Source: an uncultured Desulfobacter sp.
GTDB lineage: Bacteria > Desulfobacterota > Desulfobacteria > Desulfobacterales > Desulfobacteraceae
Direction: 5' to 3'
Assembly (NCBI RefSeq): GCF_963664415.1
Contig: NZ_OY761440.1
Coordinates: 434,001 to 498,000, forward strand
DNA length: 64,000 bases
Shown: piece after piece, positions 8,788 to 17,589 of the stretch
Layout of the letters: every line of letters starts with the position of its first letter
Position numbering within the stretch: the first letter of the stretch is position 1
The notes under the pieces: generated by a model
Seen by the model: the letters and a program-made list of their open reading frames with translations, nothing else
Database searches by the model: none
Told to the model about the DNA's origin: nothing
Program-made: the position numbers and the translations under genes

Positions 8788-9424
8788 GTGCGACACGATG
8801 TTGCATGATTGTATGTATAGGAGGTAAATGTAAGACACTGAATATACTCGGTGTATCTCCACCGATTCCCTATGTGAGCGTGCTACCGTTGCGCTGTTGA
8901 CGGGGTGCGAAGCCTCACCAACAATGTACCGAATCGGGTTTGAATGGTGACAGGAGAACCCCTCCGGAAATCCCATCCGGTTAAGGGCTAGGGTCGGACA
9001 ATATGGCAAGATTAATCGAAGAGCTTTAAGCGCCGTCAGTGAGCGCCTAACCTACTGGGATTAACAGGTTATATGTATACTTCCCTGCGTTTGTATACAT
9101 GAACAGGATGCAAGTCTGCTAACTGCTTGCACGGGATCGTAGTTTCATCGGCGTAAAGGCCTGCCTAAGTTGTCCATAAAGAGCAATCATGTAGAACGTG
9201 GAAACGTTGTCACTCCCCATGTGCAATGCATGGAAAGCTAACCGCAAGGCAAGCCTGTGGAGGGGCAGCAGTAAGAATTCGGAAAAAGCAAATGCCGTTT
9301 TGTAATGAAACGGATAGAGCATGAAACATGGCTCACGTAAAACCCAAAACCTTCGGTTTTGGAGACATGCGTGCAGACGTCCGATTGGTGTTGACTTGCG
9401 AGAGAGTTTGGAGAACCGCTTAAG

Positions 9425-10918
9425 ATGGGAAAGCAAATGACGGCCTCGGCTGGTGCACCTGTCGACTCTGCTAAGAAATGGGCATCCATTGATTGGAAAA
9501 AAGCCCGAGCCGAAGTTAGAAGGCTGCAAATGCGTATCGCAAAGGCTGTAAAGGAAAAAAGATGGGGCAAGGTCAAAGCCCTGCAATACTTACTTACTCA
9601 TTCGTTCTACGCCAAGGCCTTGGCTGTCAAACGAGTGACCTCAAATAAAGGGAAAAAAACTCCAGGCGTAGATGGCACCTTATGGAAAGGAGCCAGAGCC
9701 AAATGGGAGGCTGTTTTCAGCCTGCAAAGACGAGGTTATAGACCGCAACCACTAAGGCGAATTTACATCCCCAAAAAGAATGGTAAAAAACGTCCGTTAA
9801 GTATTCCTACAATACTCTGCAGAGCTATGCAGGCGCTGTTTAAATTAGCTTTAGCCCCAGTAGCGGAAACCATAGGAGACCGTAATTCTTACGGCTTCCG
9901 TGAAGGCCGCAGCTGTGCAGATGCAATTGCAGCAGCGTTCAATGCACTCTCCAAGCCTAATTCGGCTACATGGATATTGGAAGCGGATATCAAAGGGTGT
10001 TATGACAACATCAGCCAGGAATGGATGTTGGAAAATATCCCTATGGATAAAGTCATTCTTAAAAAGTGGTTGACGGCAGGGTATGTGGAAGACGGCAAGC
10101 TATACCCCTCGCGCAAAGGAACCCCACAGGGCGGGATTATCAGTCCCACCTTGTCGAATTTAACCCTCGACGGGCTGGAAAAAGCCGTGCATGATGCAGT
10201 TCCCCGTCGATGTAGAGTTAATTTCGTTCGATATGCAGATGATTTTATCGTCACAGGCAAGTCCAAACGCCTGCTTGAAGATCAGGTCAAACCAGCAGTC
10301 GAAGCGTTTCTAACTGAACGTGGTCTGTCATTATCTGAAGAAAAGACCATGATCACGCATATAACAGATGGATTTACGTTCCTTGGCCAAACTTTTCGAA
10401 AAACCGGAAATGTGCTGCACATCACCCCGGCAAAGAAGGGAGTTCTCGCCCTTAAAGAAAAGCTCAGTGAACTGATCCATAAACATGTCGGCGGTCCATT
10501 GGAACCATTGGTCAAAAAGTTAAACCAAACCCTCCGGGGTTGGGGAAACTATCACCGGCACGTAGTCTCATCGGAAACATTTTCTCTTATTGATACGTTT
10601 GTTTACGAACAGCTATGGAGAATGATTAAAAAGCGTCACCGGAAGAAATCCTCAAAATGGTTGAAAAACCGTTACTGGACTGACGGAAAACGCAAGTGGA
10701 TATTCACTGTCAAGAGCCGAAATAAGAAAGGGCCTTGCAGTTATCACGTCATTCACCTAAGCTCATTAGGAATAAAACGATATATCAAAATCAAAGCAGA
10801 TGCAAATCCATATGATCCCGAATACAGTTATTATTTCTGGCGTAGACGGAATCAAAAGGATTCACGGTTACTCCCGTCGTTATCGGCCAGGGAGCACCGC
10901 CAAAAGCAAGCTGCATGA
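9425..10918 (+). CDS. ltrA: Group II intron reverse transcriptase/maturase
   Basis: A 497-residue intron-encoded protein. The N-terminal region (WASIDWKKARAEVRRLQMRIAKA) and the RT0-RT7 blocks are intact, including GKKTPGVDG, RPLSIPT, the GTPQGGIISP block and the catalytic RYADDFIV box near residue 270. The maturase X domain follows (LNQTLRGWGNYHRH). The C-terminus ends after WRRRNQKDSRLLPS with no HNH (CxxC...HH) endonuclease module, which related proteins often carry; so this is an endonuclease-minus or truncated form, expected to retarget using host replication. It splices and mobilises the surrounding intron. Confidence 0.93.
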   Translation: MGKQMTASAGAPVDSAKKWASIDWKKARAEVRRLQMRIAKAVKEKRWGKVKALQYLLTHSFYAKALAVKRVTSNKGKKTPGVDGTLWKGARAKWEAVFSLQRRGYRPQPLRRIYIPKKNGKKRPLSIPTILCRAMQALFKLALAPVAETIGDRNSYGFREGRSCADAIAAAFNALSKPNSATWILEADIKGCYDNISQEWMLENIPMDKVILKKWLTAGYVEDGKLYPSRKGTPQGGIISPTLSNLTLDGLEKAVHDAVPRRCRVNFVRYADDFIVTGKSKRLLEDQVKPAVEAFLTERGLSLSEEKTMITHITDGFTFLGQTFRKTGNVLHITPAKKGVLALKEKLSELIHKHVGGPLEPLVKKLNQTLRGWGNYHRHVVSSETFSLIDTFVYEQLWRMIKKRHRKKSSKWLKNRYWTDGKRKWIFTVKSRNKKGPCSYHVIHLSSLGIKRYIKIKADANPYDPEYSYYFWRRRNQKDSRLLPSLSAREHRQKQAA

Positions 10919-10964
10919 GGTAAACAGCCGGGGCGTCCCACAAGGTCGTCCTTTATAAACGCTT

Positions 10965-10999
10965 GAGCCGTATGACGGGAAACTGTCACGTACGGTTCT
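10965..10999 (+). ncRNA. Group II intron domain V
   Basis: Short hairpin with the conserved AGC catalytic triad at its base (10966-10968) and a GGAAAC-type loop; the most conserved RNA element of the intron and the basis for the intron call. Confidence 0.85.
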
Positions 11000-11078
11000 T
11001 AGGGGGGAAAGGGGTTGCAAGGCCCCTGACCTACCCGATTTTTAGGCATATTCACAGATTAAAGATATACTTAAAAAA

Positions 11079-11579
11079 ATGTATTCAACGTTAAACAATT
11101 TCCTTTTGATAGCAGAGAACGATATAAAATTTTTTCATAAAACAAAAGATGAGGCCGACAGTTATAAACGTGTTCTAAAATCATTTTTTAATAAAAACGT
11201 TTTTCAACAATGCGTAGATGAATTAGAAATTGCGCATGGCAGATTGTCTAAAGATTATTCGAACTTTGCTAAATTTTATCAAGAAAACAAACAAAAGTTT
11301 ACTGCCGATACCAAGAAACATATTATATCATATCTTGACTATTTAAAGTCAGCTGTTTTAGCGGCAGAGAAAAGATTATTTATTCAAAGAGTGATTCTTG
11401 ATATTAAAATTAATCGTACTGTAAAGAAAAATGAAGTTGCTCTTCCAAAAATGTTTAATGAACTCGACGAAATGTATGGTGAATGTCGTCAAAAAGCCAT
11501 TTTAGTCAACAATATCGCTGAGGAAATAAAGAGCGCCTATCAAGGCTACTGCAGCCGACGCAAAAAGCCGCGCGGCTGA
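11079..11579 (+). CDS. Unknown small alpha-helical protein, cassette-like
   Basis: A 166-residue protein rich in Lys, Glu and Ala with a strongly helical, coiled-coil-like character (for example EIAHGRLSKDYSNFAKFYQENKQKF and YLDYLKSAVLAAEKRL). No family is recognised, no signal peptide or membrane segment is seen. It is A+T-richer than the neighbouring mobile genes. Its stop codon lies inside the attC-like hairpin at 11535-11594, the arrangement expected of an integron gene cassette. Weak ribosome binding site; the ATG at 11079 follows an A-rich stretch. A function cannot be given. Confidence 0.6.
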   Translation: MYSTLNNFLLIAENDIKFFHKTKDEADSYKRVLKSFFNKNVFQQCVDELEIAHGRLSKDYSNFAKFYQENKQKFTADTKKHIISYLDYLKSAVLAAEKRLFIQRVILDIKINRTVKKNEVALPKMFNELDEMYGECRQKAILVNNIAEEIKSAYQGYCSRRKKPRG

Positions 11580-11594
11580 GTAGCAGCGTTAAAA
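11535..11594 (+). repeat. attC-like recombination site
   Basis: Left core-like GCCTATC (11535-11541), right core-like GTTAAAA (11588-11594). Between them CTACTGCAGCCG (11546-11557) pairs with CGGCTGAGTAG (11573-11583), with one unpaired extra base in the left arm. This fits the attC plan RYYYAAC...GTTRRRY with an extrahelical base, though both cores deviate at one position. Confidence 0.5.
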
Positions 11595-11650
11595 TCGCTA
11601 AGAACCAGAACTGTTGAGAAATAGCAGAGCGACGGATATGTCTATTTAAG
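11586..11650. repeat. 65-nt inverted repeat, left copy
   Basis: Starts GCGTTAAAATCGC and ends TCTATTTAAG. The reverse complement of 12500-12564 matches it along most of its length (shared core AATAGCAGAGCGAC). The pair brackets the small gene at 11812-12315. A shorter relative of the core is at 37871-37910. Confidence 0.65.
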
Positions 11651-11811
11651 CTCGCTTTTCGGGTGGTGCTGCTGGGTACAACATCTTGTACCCTTCTTGA
11701 TTCCGTTGAGGGAGGATAATAATATATAAAATTTATTCTTGCGTTTCTTTGTCCGGGATGGTTAATCTCCAATAAAGTTTATTTTTCTATAATTTAGGAT
11801 CTGTTTATTCC

Positions 11812-12315
11812 ATGCTGCCAGACCGTCAAGAATTAAAAACTTTCGAGCTAATCTGGCGTTTCAATGATGCAGATAAATACACGCAGCTTTCGATTGAGGA
11901 ATTTACAAGATTTCATCCAATTGAAGTTAATGAAAGCCTGGAACTTTGGAAAAAATATGTATACCCAGGTACCAATCTAACAGAACGCCATCTTTCTGAA
12001 TTATATGCGCGGGAATCAATTGCAAGACCGGTAAGAACCAATTCGGGGCAATTAATAGAAGGTGAAGAAATTGAAGTAACTAAATGGCTTGAAAATCAAT
12101 TTCCAATTGCCAAAGACTCTCTTCTGTTCTTCTTTTGGCATGCTGAAGTTAGTGTCAAAACTGATTGGGAATTATTTTTATCTCATTGGGATGATTTTTG
12201 TTATCCGAGCGATGACAGCAATATTATTATTATTCCCCAAGAAGATAGATGTATTATTTATATCGAAGATGTTTGGTACATATTCCCTCAGGAAAAGGAC
12301 AGCACTGTATTTTAA
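11812..12315 (+). CDS. Unknown 167-residue acidic protein, cassette-like
   Basis: A soluble, acidic and aromatic-rich protein (LIWRFNDADKYTQLSIEEFTRF...LLFFFWHAEVSVKTDWELFLSHWDDFCYPSDDSN...YIEDVWYIFP). It resembles the small single-domain proteins often found in integron cassettes and immunity-type genes, but no family is recognised. It lies between two inverted 65-nt repeats and downstream of an attC-like site. No membrane segment or signal peptide. Ribosome binding site is weak (GGATCTG). Function unknown. Confidence 0.6.
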   Translation: MLPDRQELKTFELIWRFNDADKYTQLSIEEFTRFHPIEVNESLELWKKYVYPGTNLTERHLSELYARESIARPVRTNSGQLIEGEEIEVTKWLENQFPIAKDSLLFFFWHAEVSVKTDWELFLSHWDDFCYPSDDSNIIIIPQEDRCIIYIEDVWYIFPQEKDSTVF

Positions 12316-12499
12316 AATCCGCATTAAATGTATTCAAGTATCCATCCAATTAGATCGTAGCTAATGGTACATTTAATACATTATTTTCGTTACTGCTCGG
12401 AGACACTCCAGAATCAATTTTATAGAACATTAAATGTAATTTCGAAATTTGAACCGGTGCCACAAAATATGGTATTGGGGTTCAGGTTGGGAATCTGCG

Positions 12500-12564
12500 C
12501 TTTAATAGACAGATCTGTCGCTCTGCTATTCCTTAAAAATTCTTATTCTTTGCGATTCTAACGC
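12500..12564. repeat. 65-nt inverted repeat, right copy
   Basis: Inverted relative of 11586-11650. Its outer end on the minus strand reads GCGTTAGAATCGC, again like the right core of an attC site, and a hairpin (TCAGGGG...CCCCTTGCTGA, 12571-12616 region) lies just beyond. Confidence 0.6.
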
Positions 12565-12744
12565 TTAAATCAGGGGTACGGCTTTTTTATTGTATTGCCC
12601 CTTGCTGATACGGGCGAAGGCACTCCAGTTAATACTGTTGTTGAACGAAGCCGCTCGCGCGGCGGAAAACCCCAAAGTTATGTATACTCCTAATTGTGGG
12701 ATCAAACGGAAGATCCCAACTATCTATAATTAAAGGAGTATACC

Positions 12745-13649
12745 ATGAACACATCCGAAGTAAACCGTTTTAACGAACTCTATGAGCGCCATTTAAAAAC
12801 CCTTAGACTTCAGGGAAAGGCTCAAAAAACCATTGATGCTTATTCCAGGGCCATCCGGCGGGTAAGAGATTACTTTGACTGCTGCCCGGACAAACTTGAA
12901 CCCGAACAACTTGAAGATTACTTTTCCGATTTGGTTGACTCTCATTCATGGAGTACAGTCAAAATTGATCGCCTTGGACTCCAGCATTTCTGGAAATTTG
13001 TTTTGAAAAAAGAATGGAATTGGTTGAATATTGTTAAGCCGCCTAAGGTTAAAACCATTCCGGACATTTTGACTCCTGGTGAGGTGGAAAAGCTCATCGG
13101 TGCGACACGCAAACTGCGTTACCGGGTTTTCCTGCTGACAACTTATTCCATGGGCCTGCGTTTGGGAGAGGCATTGTCCCTGCAAGTGAGAGATATTGAT
13201 GCAGCACGAAAACTTGTCCATATCCGGAGAGGGAAAGGCCATAAAGACCGGCTAATTCCCTTACCGGACCGCACCCTGGTCGGACTGCGGGAACTATGGA
13301 AAAGACATCAACACCCCAAACTGCTTTTTCCCAATGCCAACGGTTCACTGGAAACCATCCAGAAGGCAAAATCTCATATGGACCGGGGTGGTGTCCAAAA
13401 TGCCATGAAGGCTGTAGTCGCCGATTGCGGTATCAAAAAAAAGTTTCCATACACTCTTTGCGCCACAGTTTTGCGACCCATCTGCTTGAAAAGGGCTTAA
13501 GCCTTCGCCACATCCAGGCCCTTCTTGGCCATGCCCGCCCTGAAACAACTGCACGTTACGCACACCTTACTGATGTCACGGAAAAGGACTGCAGGACGAC
13601 CATCAATGATTTGATTAACACCATTCATGTAGATTTCTGGAAGGTTTAA
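12745..13649 (+). pseudogene. Tyrosine recombinase in two frames (-1 shift at an A8 run)
   Basis: Together the two frames give a complete XerC/D-like recombinase of about 300 residues: SAM-like N-terminal domain (LKTLRLQGKAQKTIDAYSRAI), catalytic Arg in SMGLRLGEAL, Lys in GKGHKDRLIPLP, then HSLRHSFATHLLEKG, LGHARPETTARYAHL with the second His and the Tyr nucleophile. The first frame ends at 13500; the catalytic C-terminus is read only in the frame ending at 13649. The break is at a run of eight A (13435-13442), where a one-base backward slip restores GIKKKVSIHSLRH. This may be a real frameshift mutation or slippage as in the ISXO2 copies. It ends 3 nt before the IS91-type transposase, its usual partner, and starts after GGAGTATACC. 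Confidence 0.75.
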
Positions 13650-13651
13650 TC

Positions 13652-14695
13652 ATGCGACTTTCTCATATCATTGAAGAATATTATGATGCATTTCTGACTC
13701 GTTACGGGGATACGGCATTGCCGGAACAGATCAAAGCCTTAAACGCCATAGTTAGTTGCCGTACACCAGACGCCGGGCAGATTTATACGGTCTGTCCAGA
13801 CTGCAATCATACACAACTGCATCCACTGTCCTGTGGAAACCGCAATTGTCCCCATTGTCAAAACCATGAGACAAGCCAATGGATTGACCGGCAGCAAAAT
13901 AAACAGCTTCCCGTCCAGTATTTCATGGTAACTTTTACCTTGCCCTGTCAGTTCAGGGAAGTTGCATACCGGAATCAACGGACAGTTTATTCTCTGATGT
14001 TTTCATGTGTATCCAGCACGTTGAAAGAATTTGGGCTAAATCCCCGGCACCTTGGGGCCCAAATCGGTATGACCATGGTTCTTCACACTCATAGCAGAAG
14101 ATTGGATTTTCACCCGCATATTCATGTAGTTGTTCCAGGTGGCGGTGTTGACCCATCCAGGCGGCAATGGAAAAAGAAAAAAGGCAAGTATTTGTTTAAT
14201 CGAAAAGCCCTGGCCAAAGTTTTTCGGGCACGTTTCCTGAACGGATTGAACAAAGAGAATTTGCCAATTCCCAAAGGTGCTCGTTCCAAATGGATTGTCG
14301 ATTGTGCCAGGGTCGGAACCGGCATGTCTGCCCTGAAGTACCTGTCCAGATATTTATACCGGGGAGTGATCAGCGAACGTAATATCATTGCCAATCAGGA
14401 TGGCCGGGTTACCTTCATGTATATTGACGGTAAAACCAAAGAGATGTGCAGGCGAACCCTTAAAGGAGAGGAGTTTCTGCACCTGATCCTGCTTCATGTG
14501 TTGCCCAGGGGATTTCGTAGGGCAAGAGATTACGGCTTTCTTCACGGGAATGCCAAGAAATTGCTCTTCCTAGTACAGATGATTCTCCACGTTCGGATTA
14601 TGGCAATAGTGCTTCGGCCAAGGCCTGTTTTTAAATGCCCCCATTGCGGGAAGCCTATGAAAATCCTCGGAATAAAGCCTGTCGGTACAGGATAG
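13652..14695 (+). CDS. IS91-family (IS801-like) rolling-circle transposase
   Basis: A 347-residue Y2 HUH transposase. N-terminal zinc-binding region CPDCNHTQLHPLSCGNRNCPHC, catalytic metal site FHPHIHVVVPGGG, tyrosine segment LKYLSRYLYRGVIS, C-terminal CPHCGKP. Frame is intact. It would nick one strand and move the element by rolling-circle replication. The upstream tyrosine recombinase and this gene are 2-3 nt apart, forming one transposition unit that probably starts near 12690 (inverted repeat GGGATC...GATCCC) and ends in the hairpins near 14880-14970. Exact ends not determined. Confidence 0.88.
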   Translation: MRLSHIIEEYYDAFLTRYGDTALPEQIKALNAIVSCRTPDAGQIYTVCPDCNHTQLHPLSCGNRNCPHCQNHETSQWIDRQQNKQLPVQYFMVTFTLPCQFREVAYRNQRTVYSLMFSCVSSTLKEFGLNPRHLGAQIGMTMVLHTHSRRLDFHPHIHVVVPGGGVDPSRRQWKKKKGKYLFNRKALAKVFRARFLNGLNKENLPIPKGARSKWIVDCARVGTGMSALKYLSRYLYRGVISERNIIANQDGRVTFMYIDGKTKEMCRRTLKGEEFLHLILLHVLPRGFRRARDYGFLHGNAKKLLFLVQMILHVRIMAIVLRPRPVFKCPHCGKPMKILGIKPVGTG

Positions 14696-14881
14696 GATAA
14701 ACAAAAGGTAGAAACCCAATCTCAATTTAACTGGAGGTGAACAACACTATGAAATAATCCGGCTTTTTTTAGAAAGCCCTGAAAAGGGCAACGCTATAGG
14801 TGCGTCTTATCTCAGGTGCCCGGAAATCACACGCCTTTCAGATCCTTAATCCCCAAAAAGATATTTTCATATATATGGAAA

Positions 14882-14965
14882 CCCGGCTCATTTGGGCCGG
14901 GCTTGTTCAACAATCGGATAAGATCGTGGTTCGTTCCTCACACGATCTATCCTTATTCGGTTAAA
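14882..14965. repeat. Two tandem hairpins beyond the IS91-type transposase
   Basis: First hairpin: CCCGGCTC (14882-14889) with GGGCCGGG (14894-14901), loop ATTT. Second: AAGATCGTG pairs with CACGATCT in the 14915-14950 region, flanked by CGGATAAG and CCTTATTCGG, which also pair. Possibly the terminus of the IS91-type element. The remainder of 14696-15157 has no gene. Confidence 0.5.
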
Positions 14966-15157
14966 CGATTCCAGTAAGACAAAACCCCAACCAGAAGCAT
15001 TGAGCTCGGGTTAGCGTTACACCAAGGGAAGGATGAGACCGGAATAATTACCCGGTTTCACCCGAATCGATGTTAGCAATCGTCAACGCGGCAACCAAAT
15101 GTGAGATTTTTATGGGATAAGCTCGTCAGAATCTACATCGTGTCCCAAAAATTTACA

Positions 15158-15799
15158 TCAAAGTCTGTGTTCATTCCAGGTAGAATCTAAGGCGTTAAAG
15201 GTTAATAAGCGATCAGAGGTGCGAACTATTACTTTCCTTGATGTTACTTTTACCTCCTCTATAGTTTCTCGAACTCGAAGGTGAACTTCAGCAAAAGCCG
15301 AAGTTTCTGCTGCCAAACCAAACACAAGACTGGATGTTATAACTACAGCAACATATTTTTCCGCTTTGGCTTTAATTAGCTCATCGTGAATTGGAAGTCG
15401 GGTTTCGATAAATTGATTAGACGCTGCATCAAAACCTATAGCACGATCTCCTGTTACCAGTAGGGCAATATATGGCGATAAGGACACAACCCCTTTTTCT
15501 GATTCGTCTTTTCTCAAGGGTAATGCTTGCCAAGCATCTGAGGAAGTTGATATTATGAAAAATCTATGATTTGTTAAAAATGCACCTAAATAGCCGCTTG
15601 AACCACGCCACAGCACACTCTCTTTTGAGCGAAGATTAGAGGTAATTGTGTTTCCCCCCTCTATTATAGCGACAATTTTGCTATTCGAAACGAATATATC
15701 AATTAAATTTTCTATTTCTTCCTCAGCATAAGAGGATAGGGACGATACAAATATAGAAAAACAAATTAGAATAGCAAGGCATTTATGACATTGTAACAT
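15158..15799 (-). CDS. Exported protein of unknown function
   Basis: A 213-residue protein with a Sec signal peptide (KCLAILICFSIFVSSLSSYA, cleavage after AYA-like SYA near residue 25). The mature part is made of short beta-strand repeats (ITSNLRSKESVLWRGSSGYLG, RFFIISTSSDAWQALPLR, IALLVTGDRAIGFDAASNQFIE, VIVRTSDRLLTFNALDSTW) each with a [ST]xx...W or F ending, like the blades of a small beta-propeller. Periplasmic or secreted location expected. Ribosome binding site AGGAGAG precedes the ATG. No partner gene nearby. Confidence 0.65.
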   Translation of the reverse strand: MLQCHKCLAILICFSIFVSSLSSYAEEEIENLIDIFVSNSKIVAIIEGGNTITSNLRSKESVLWRGSSGYLGAFLTNHRFFIISTSSDAWQALPLRKDESEKGVVSLSPYIALLVTGDRAIGFDAASNQFIETRLPIHDELIKAKAEKYVAVVITSSLVFGLAAETSAFAEVHLRVRETIEEVKVTSRKVIVRTSDRLLTFNALDSTWNEHRL

Positions 15800-16053
15800 G
15801 GCTCTCCTCTGGAAATAGTTAATTATTGTTAGGTAGATAACGATATTTCTCTCGAACCGGTGAACAGCGGAATACCTGCCAGATGCGGTAAAGTTAAAGT
15901 TGTCAAATAAAGTCGAGTACCAAATCAGGCAAGTGTCAACTCAAGTATGGTTCGGGACAGCTTATTTGAGGGACGGGTGGCCAAAACTCCAAATCTCAAG
16001 CTAATCACATCTGCTCCACTGCCCAATTTCTGTCAAAATATCGTCTTCAAAAG

Positions 16054-16407
16054 TCAGTGGATAGCAACAATGACCTCCTCTTTCACGAATGCGAATGGAC
16101 CAAAGATCAATCCTTTTTTGAATTGTAATTTTTTCACCACCTTTTTTTTATTAAGTTGCGTCTTTATTTCTTTGGTGTAGGTGCCCTTATTGAGAATGTC
16201 TCCGCATTCCCGAAGTTTACTAACAACAGTTGTTTTTGTATCACCGATTGATATAATGTCATTGCCGCAACGAACACCAGCAAATGCTATTCCTCCATAA
16301 AACAGATAAAGAAGACAGTGAGATGATAAATATTTTTTTGATGAATAAAGAACGTCGATTATATTGCATAAAATTGCATAAAAAATTCCTTTAAAAATTA
16401 AGAACAC
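16054..16407 (-). CDS. DUF2845-like small exported protein
   Basis: About 117 residues as read from 16407. A hydrophobic segment (SSHCLLYLFYGGIAFAG) looks like a signal peptide, followed by the DUF2845 signature RCGNDIISIGDTKTTVVSKLRECGDI and a lysine-rich tail ending KEEVIVAIH. The first 25 residues (MFLIFKGIFYAIL...) are probably not translated; the true start may be an internal codon just before KKYLSSH. Function of DUF2845 is unknown. Confidence in the boundaries is low. Confidence 0.5.
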   Translation of the reverse strand: MFLIFKGIFYAILCNIIDVLYSSKKYLSSHCLLYLFYGGIAFAGVRCGNDIISIGDTKTTVVSKLRECGDILNKGTYTKEIKTQLNKKKVVKKLQFKKGLIFGPFAFVKEEVIVAIH

Positions 16408-17031
16408 CGATAAAAGAGAATCAAACGTTTAACATCTCCGACAAAAAAACAAGATTAAACGCCTGTCTTTGATGAATTAAAGAGCTATTTGCAAAATATA
16501 GTCCAAAGCTATCATATACCCTACAGATTCAAGTAACATTGGGTCAGAAATGGTACAAGATAGAAAATTAAAAGGTATTTCAGACAAATCCATAAAAAAA
16601 TGGCGAATGTATCGTAAAATATATTCAAAATAAAAAAAACAAAGACGGGTCGCAAAATTGCACCACGCAGTTTCATCTATGCCTATCTTTTAGTTTTTAA
16701 TAACTCGCACAAACTCGAATTTAATAAAAGATAGGAGTGATTTCACAGTCATAATGGTATGATCAACCGCTTCCAATGATTTCAGAAAGGTGGAAAATGA
16801 CAGAAGTAAGGCTCAGTGTATTCTTGCTTTAGAAATATGGCAGACCTTTTTATTGAGTCTCAAAAAATGTTCGTTGATAAAACTGATTTCGACTTTGTTA
16901 TTCTAAAGGGTATTCCGACCGTTTCCGTGTCTTAAATTCCCGGCTTAAAAAATAATAAAGTGAGCCCGGCTTGAATAATACCGAGCCCATTAACGTATAA
17001 TCAGCAACTTGCCGACACTTTCATCTAAAAC
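16408..17031. other. Gene-poor stretch
   Basis: About 620 A+T-rich nt; only a 27-codon frame at about 16551 and no RNA gene or strong hairpin is visible. Confidence 0.4.
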
Positions 17032-17535
17032 CTATGGTCGACCATTTGATGCGATGGGCATCTGCCCAAGCTGAATGGGCTCAAATCGTTGGAACCGGAT
17101 ATCCCGGACTGTCCGGATATCCGCCCAGAGCAACTTGTAGCCTTTTGTCCATCGATAGGGTTTCATGTGCCGCCGCCAGCGATCAATTTCTCCGGGCTCA
17201 GCTTTTCTGGAAGGGCCGACCGTACCGTAGAGCCGAATACAGGGCCAGCAAGGAAAACTTCCTTTCAGCAGAGCTTTGAACCATAAACCAAACCCCATCC
17301 GAACGGCACTGATACAGATGTTCGGGTTTGCCTTGAGGTTACGGCTGGTTTTGTCGGGAAATACGTCGCTGTAATATCCGGTACAATCATCGTTGAGGAT
17401 CAAAGATGCATAGGGCGCCATGTGGGGCTCCCCTTCCGGCGTGGTGGTGGCAAAGGTGTAAAAGCGGCTTGATCGAATGCTCTTGTCAAAATGTTCCATG
17501 ATTTCCGGCCAGCGGGCTTGAAGTACTGTATCCAT
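17032..17535 (-). CDS. Pyridoxamine 5'-phosphate oxidase-like flavin protein
   Basis: A 167-residue split beta-barrel protein: SSRFYTFATTTPEGEPHMAPYASLIL, DKTSRNLKANPNICISAVR and the C-terminal DIRFQRFEPIQLG strand match the PNPOx-like FMN-binding superfamily. Likely a flavin- or F420-type oxidoreductase rather than true PdxH. The ATG at 17535 has AAAGGAGA upstream; an earlier start at 17571 lacks one. It follows the TetR and ABC1-kinase genes on the same strand, 54 nt after the latter, so the three likely form one operon. Substrate unknown. Confidence 0.7.
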   Translation of the reverse strand: MDTVLQARWPEIMEHFDKSIRSSRFYTFATTTPEGEPHMAPYASLILNDDCTGYYSDVFPDKTSRNLKANPNICISAVRMGFGLWFKALLKGSFPCWPCIRLYGTVGPSRKAEPGEIDRWRRHMKPYRWTKGYKLLWADIRTVRDIRFQRFEPIQLGQMPIASNGRP

Positions 17536-17589
17536 AAAAATCTCCTTTGGCTTTAAATTCCGGTTTAACAAACACCTGTTCCCAGTCAG

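Larger units (their letters stand above)
8788..11039 (+). mobile_element. Group II intron with reverse transcriptase
   Basis: The 5' end is the consensus GTGCG (8788-8792). Domain V is recognisable at 10965-10999: the GAGCCGTATG strand with the catalytic AGC triad, a GAAA-type loop and the ACGTACGGTTC return strand. Domain VI follows with the branch-point region CCCTGACCTACCC, and the intron should end near GAT at 11039. The maturase ORF sits between in domain IV. It is inserted just downstream of a hairpin and within a T-tract, typical for class C introns that target terminators or attC sites. Confidence 0.85.

Noticed and set aside
8596..9009. 137-codon minus-strand frame across the intron start
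   Set aside because: It spans the intron 5' end and the hairpin, so its continuity is accidental.
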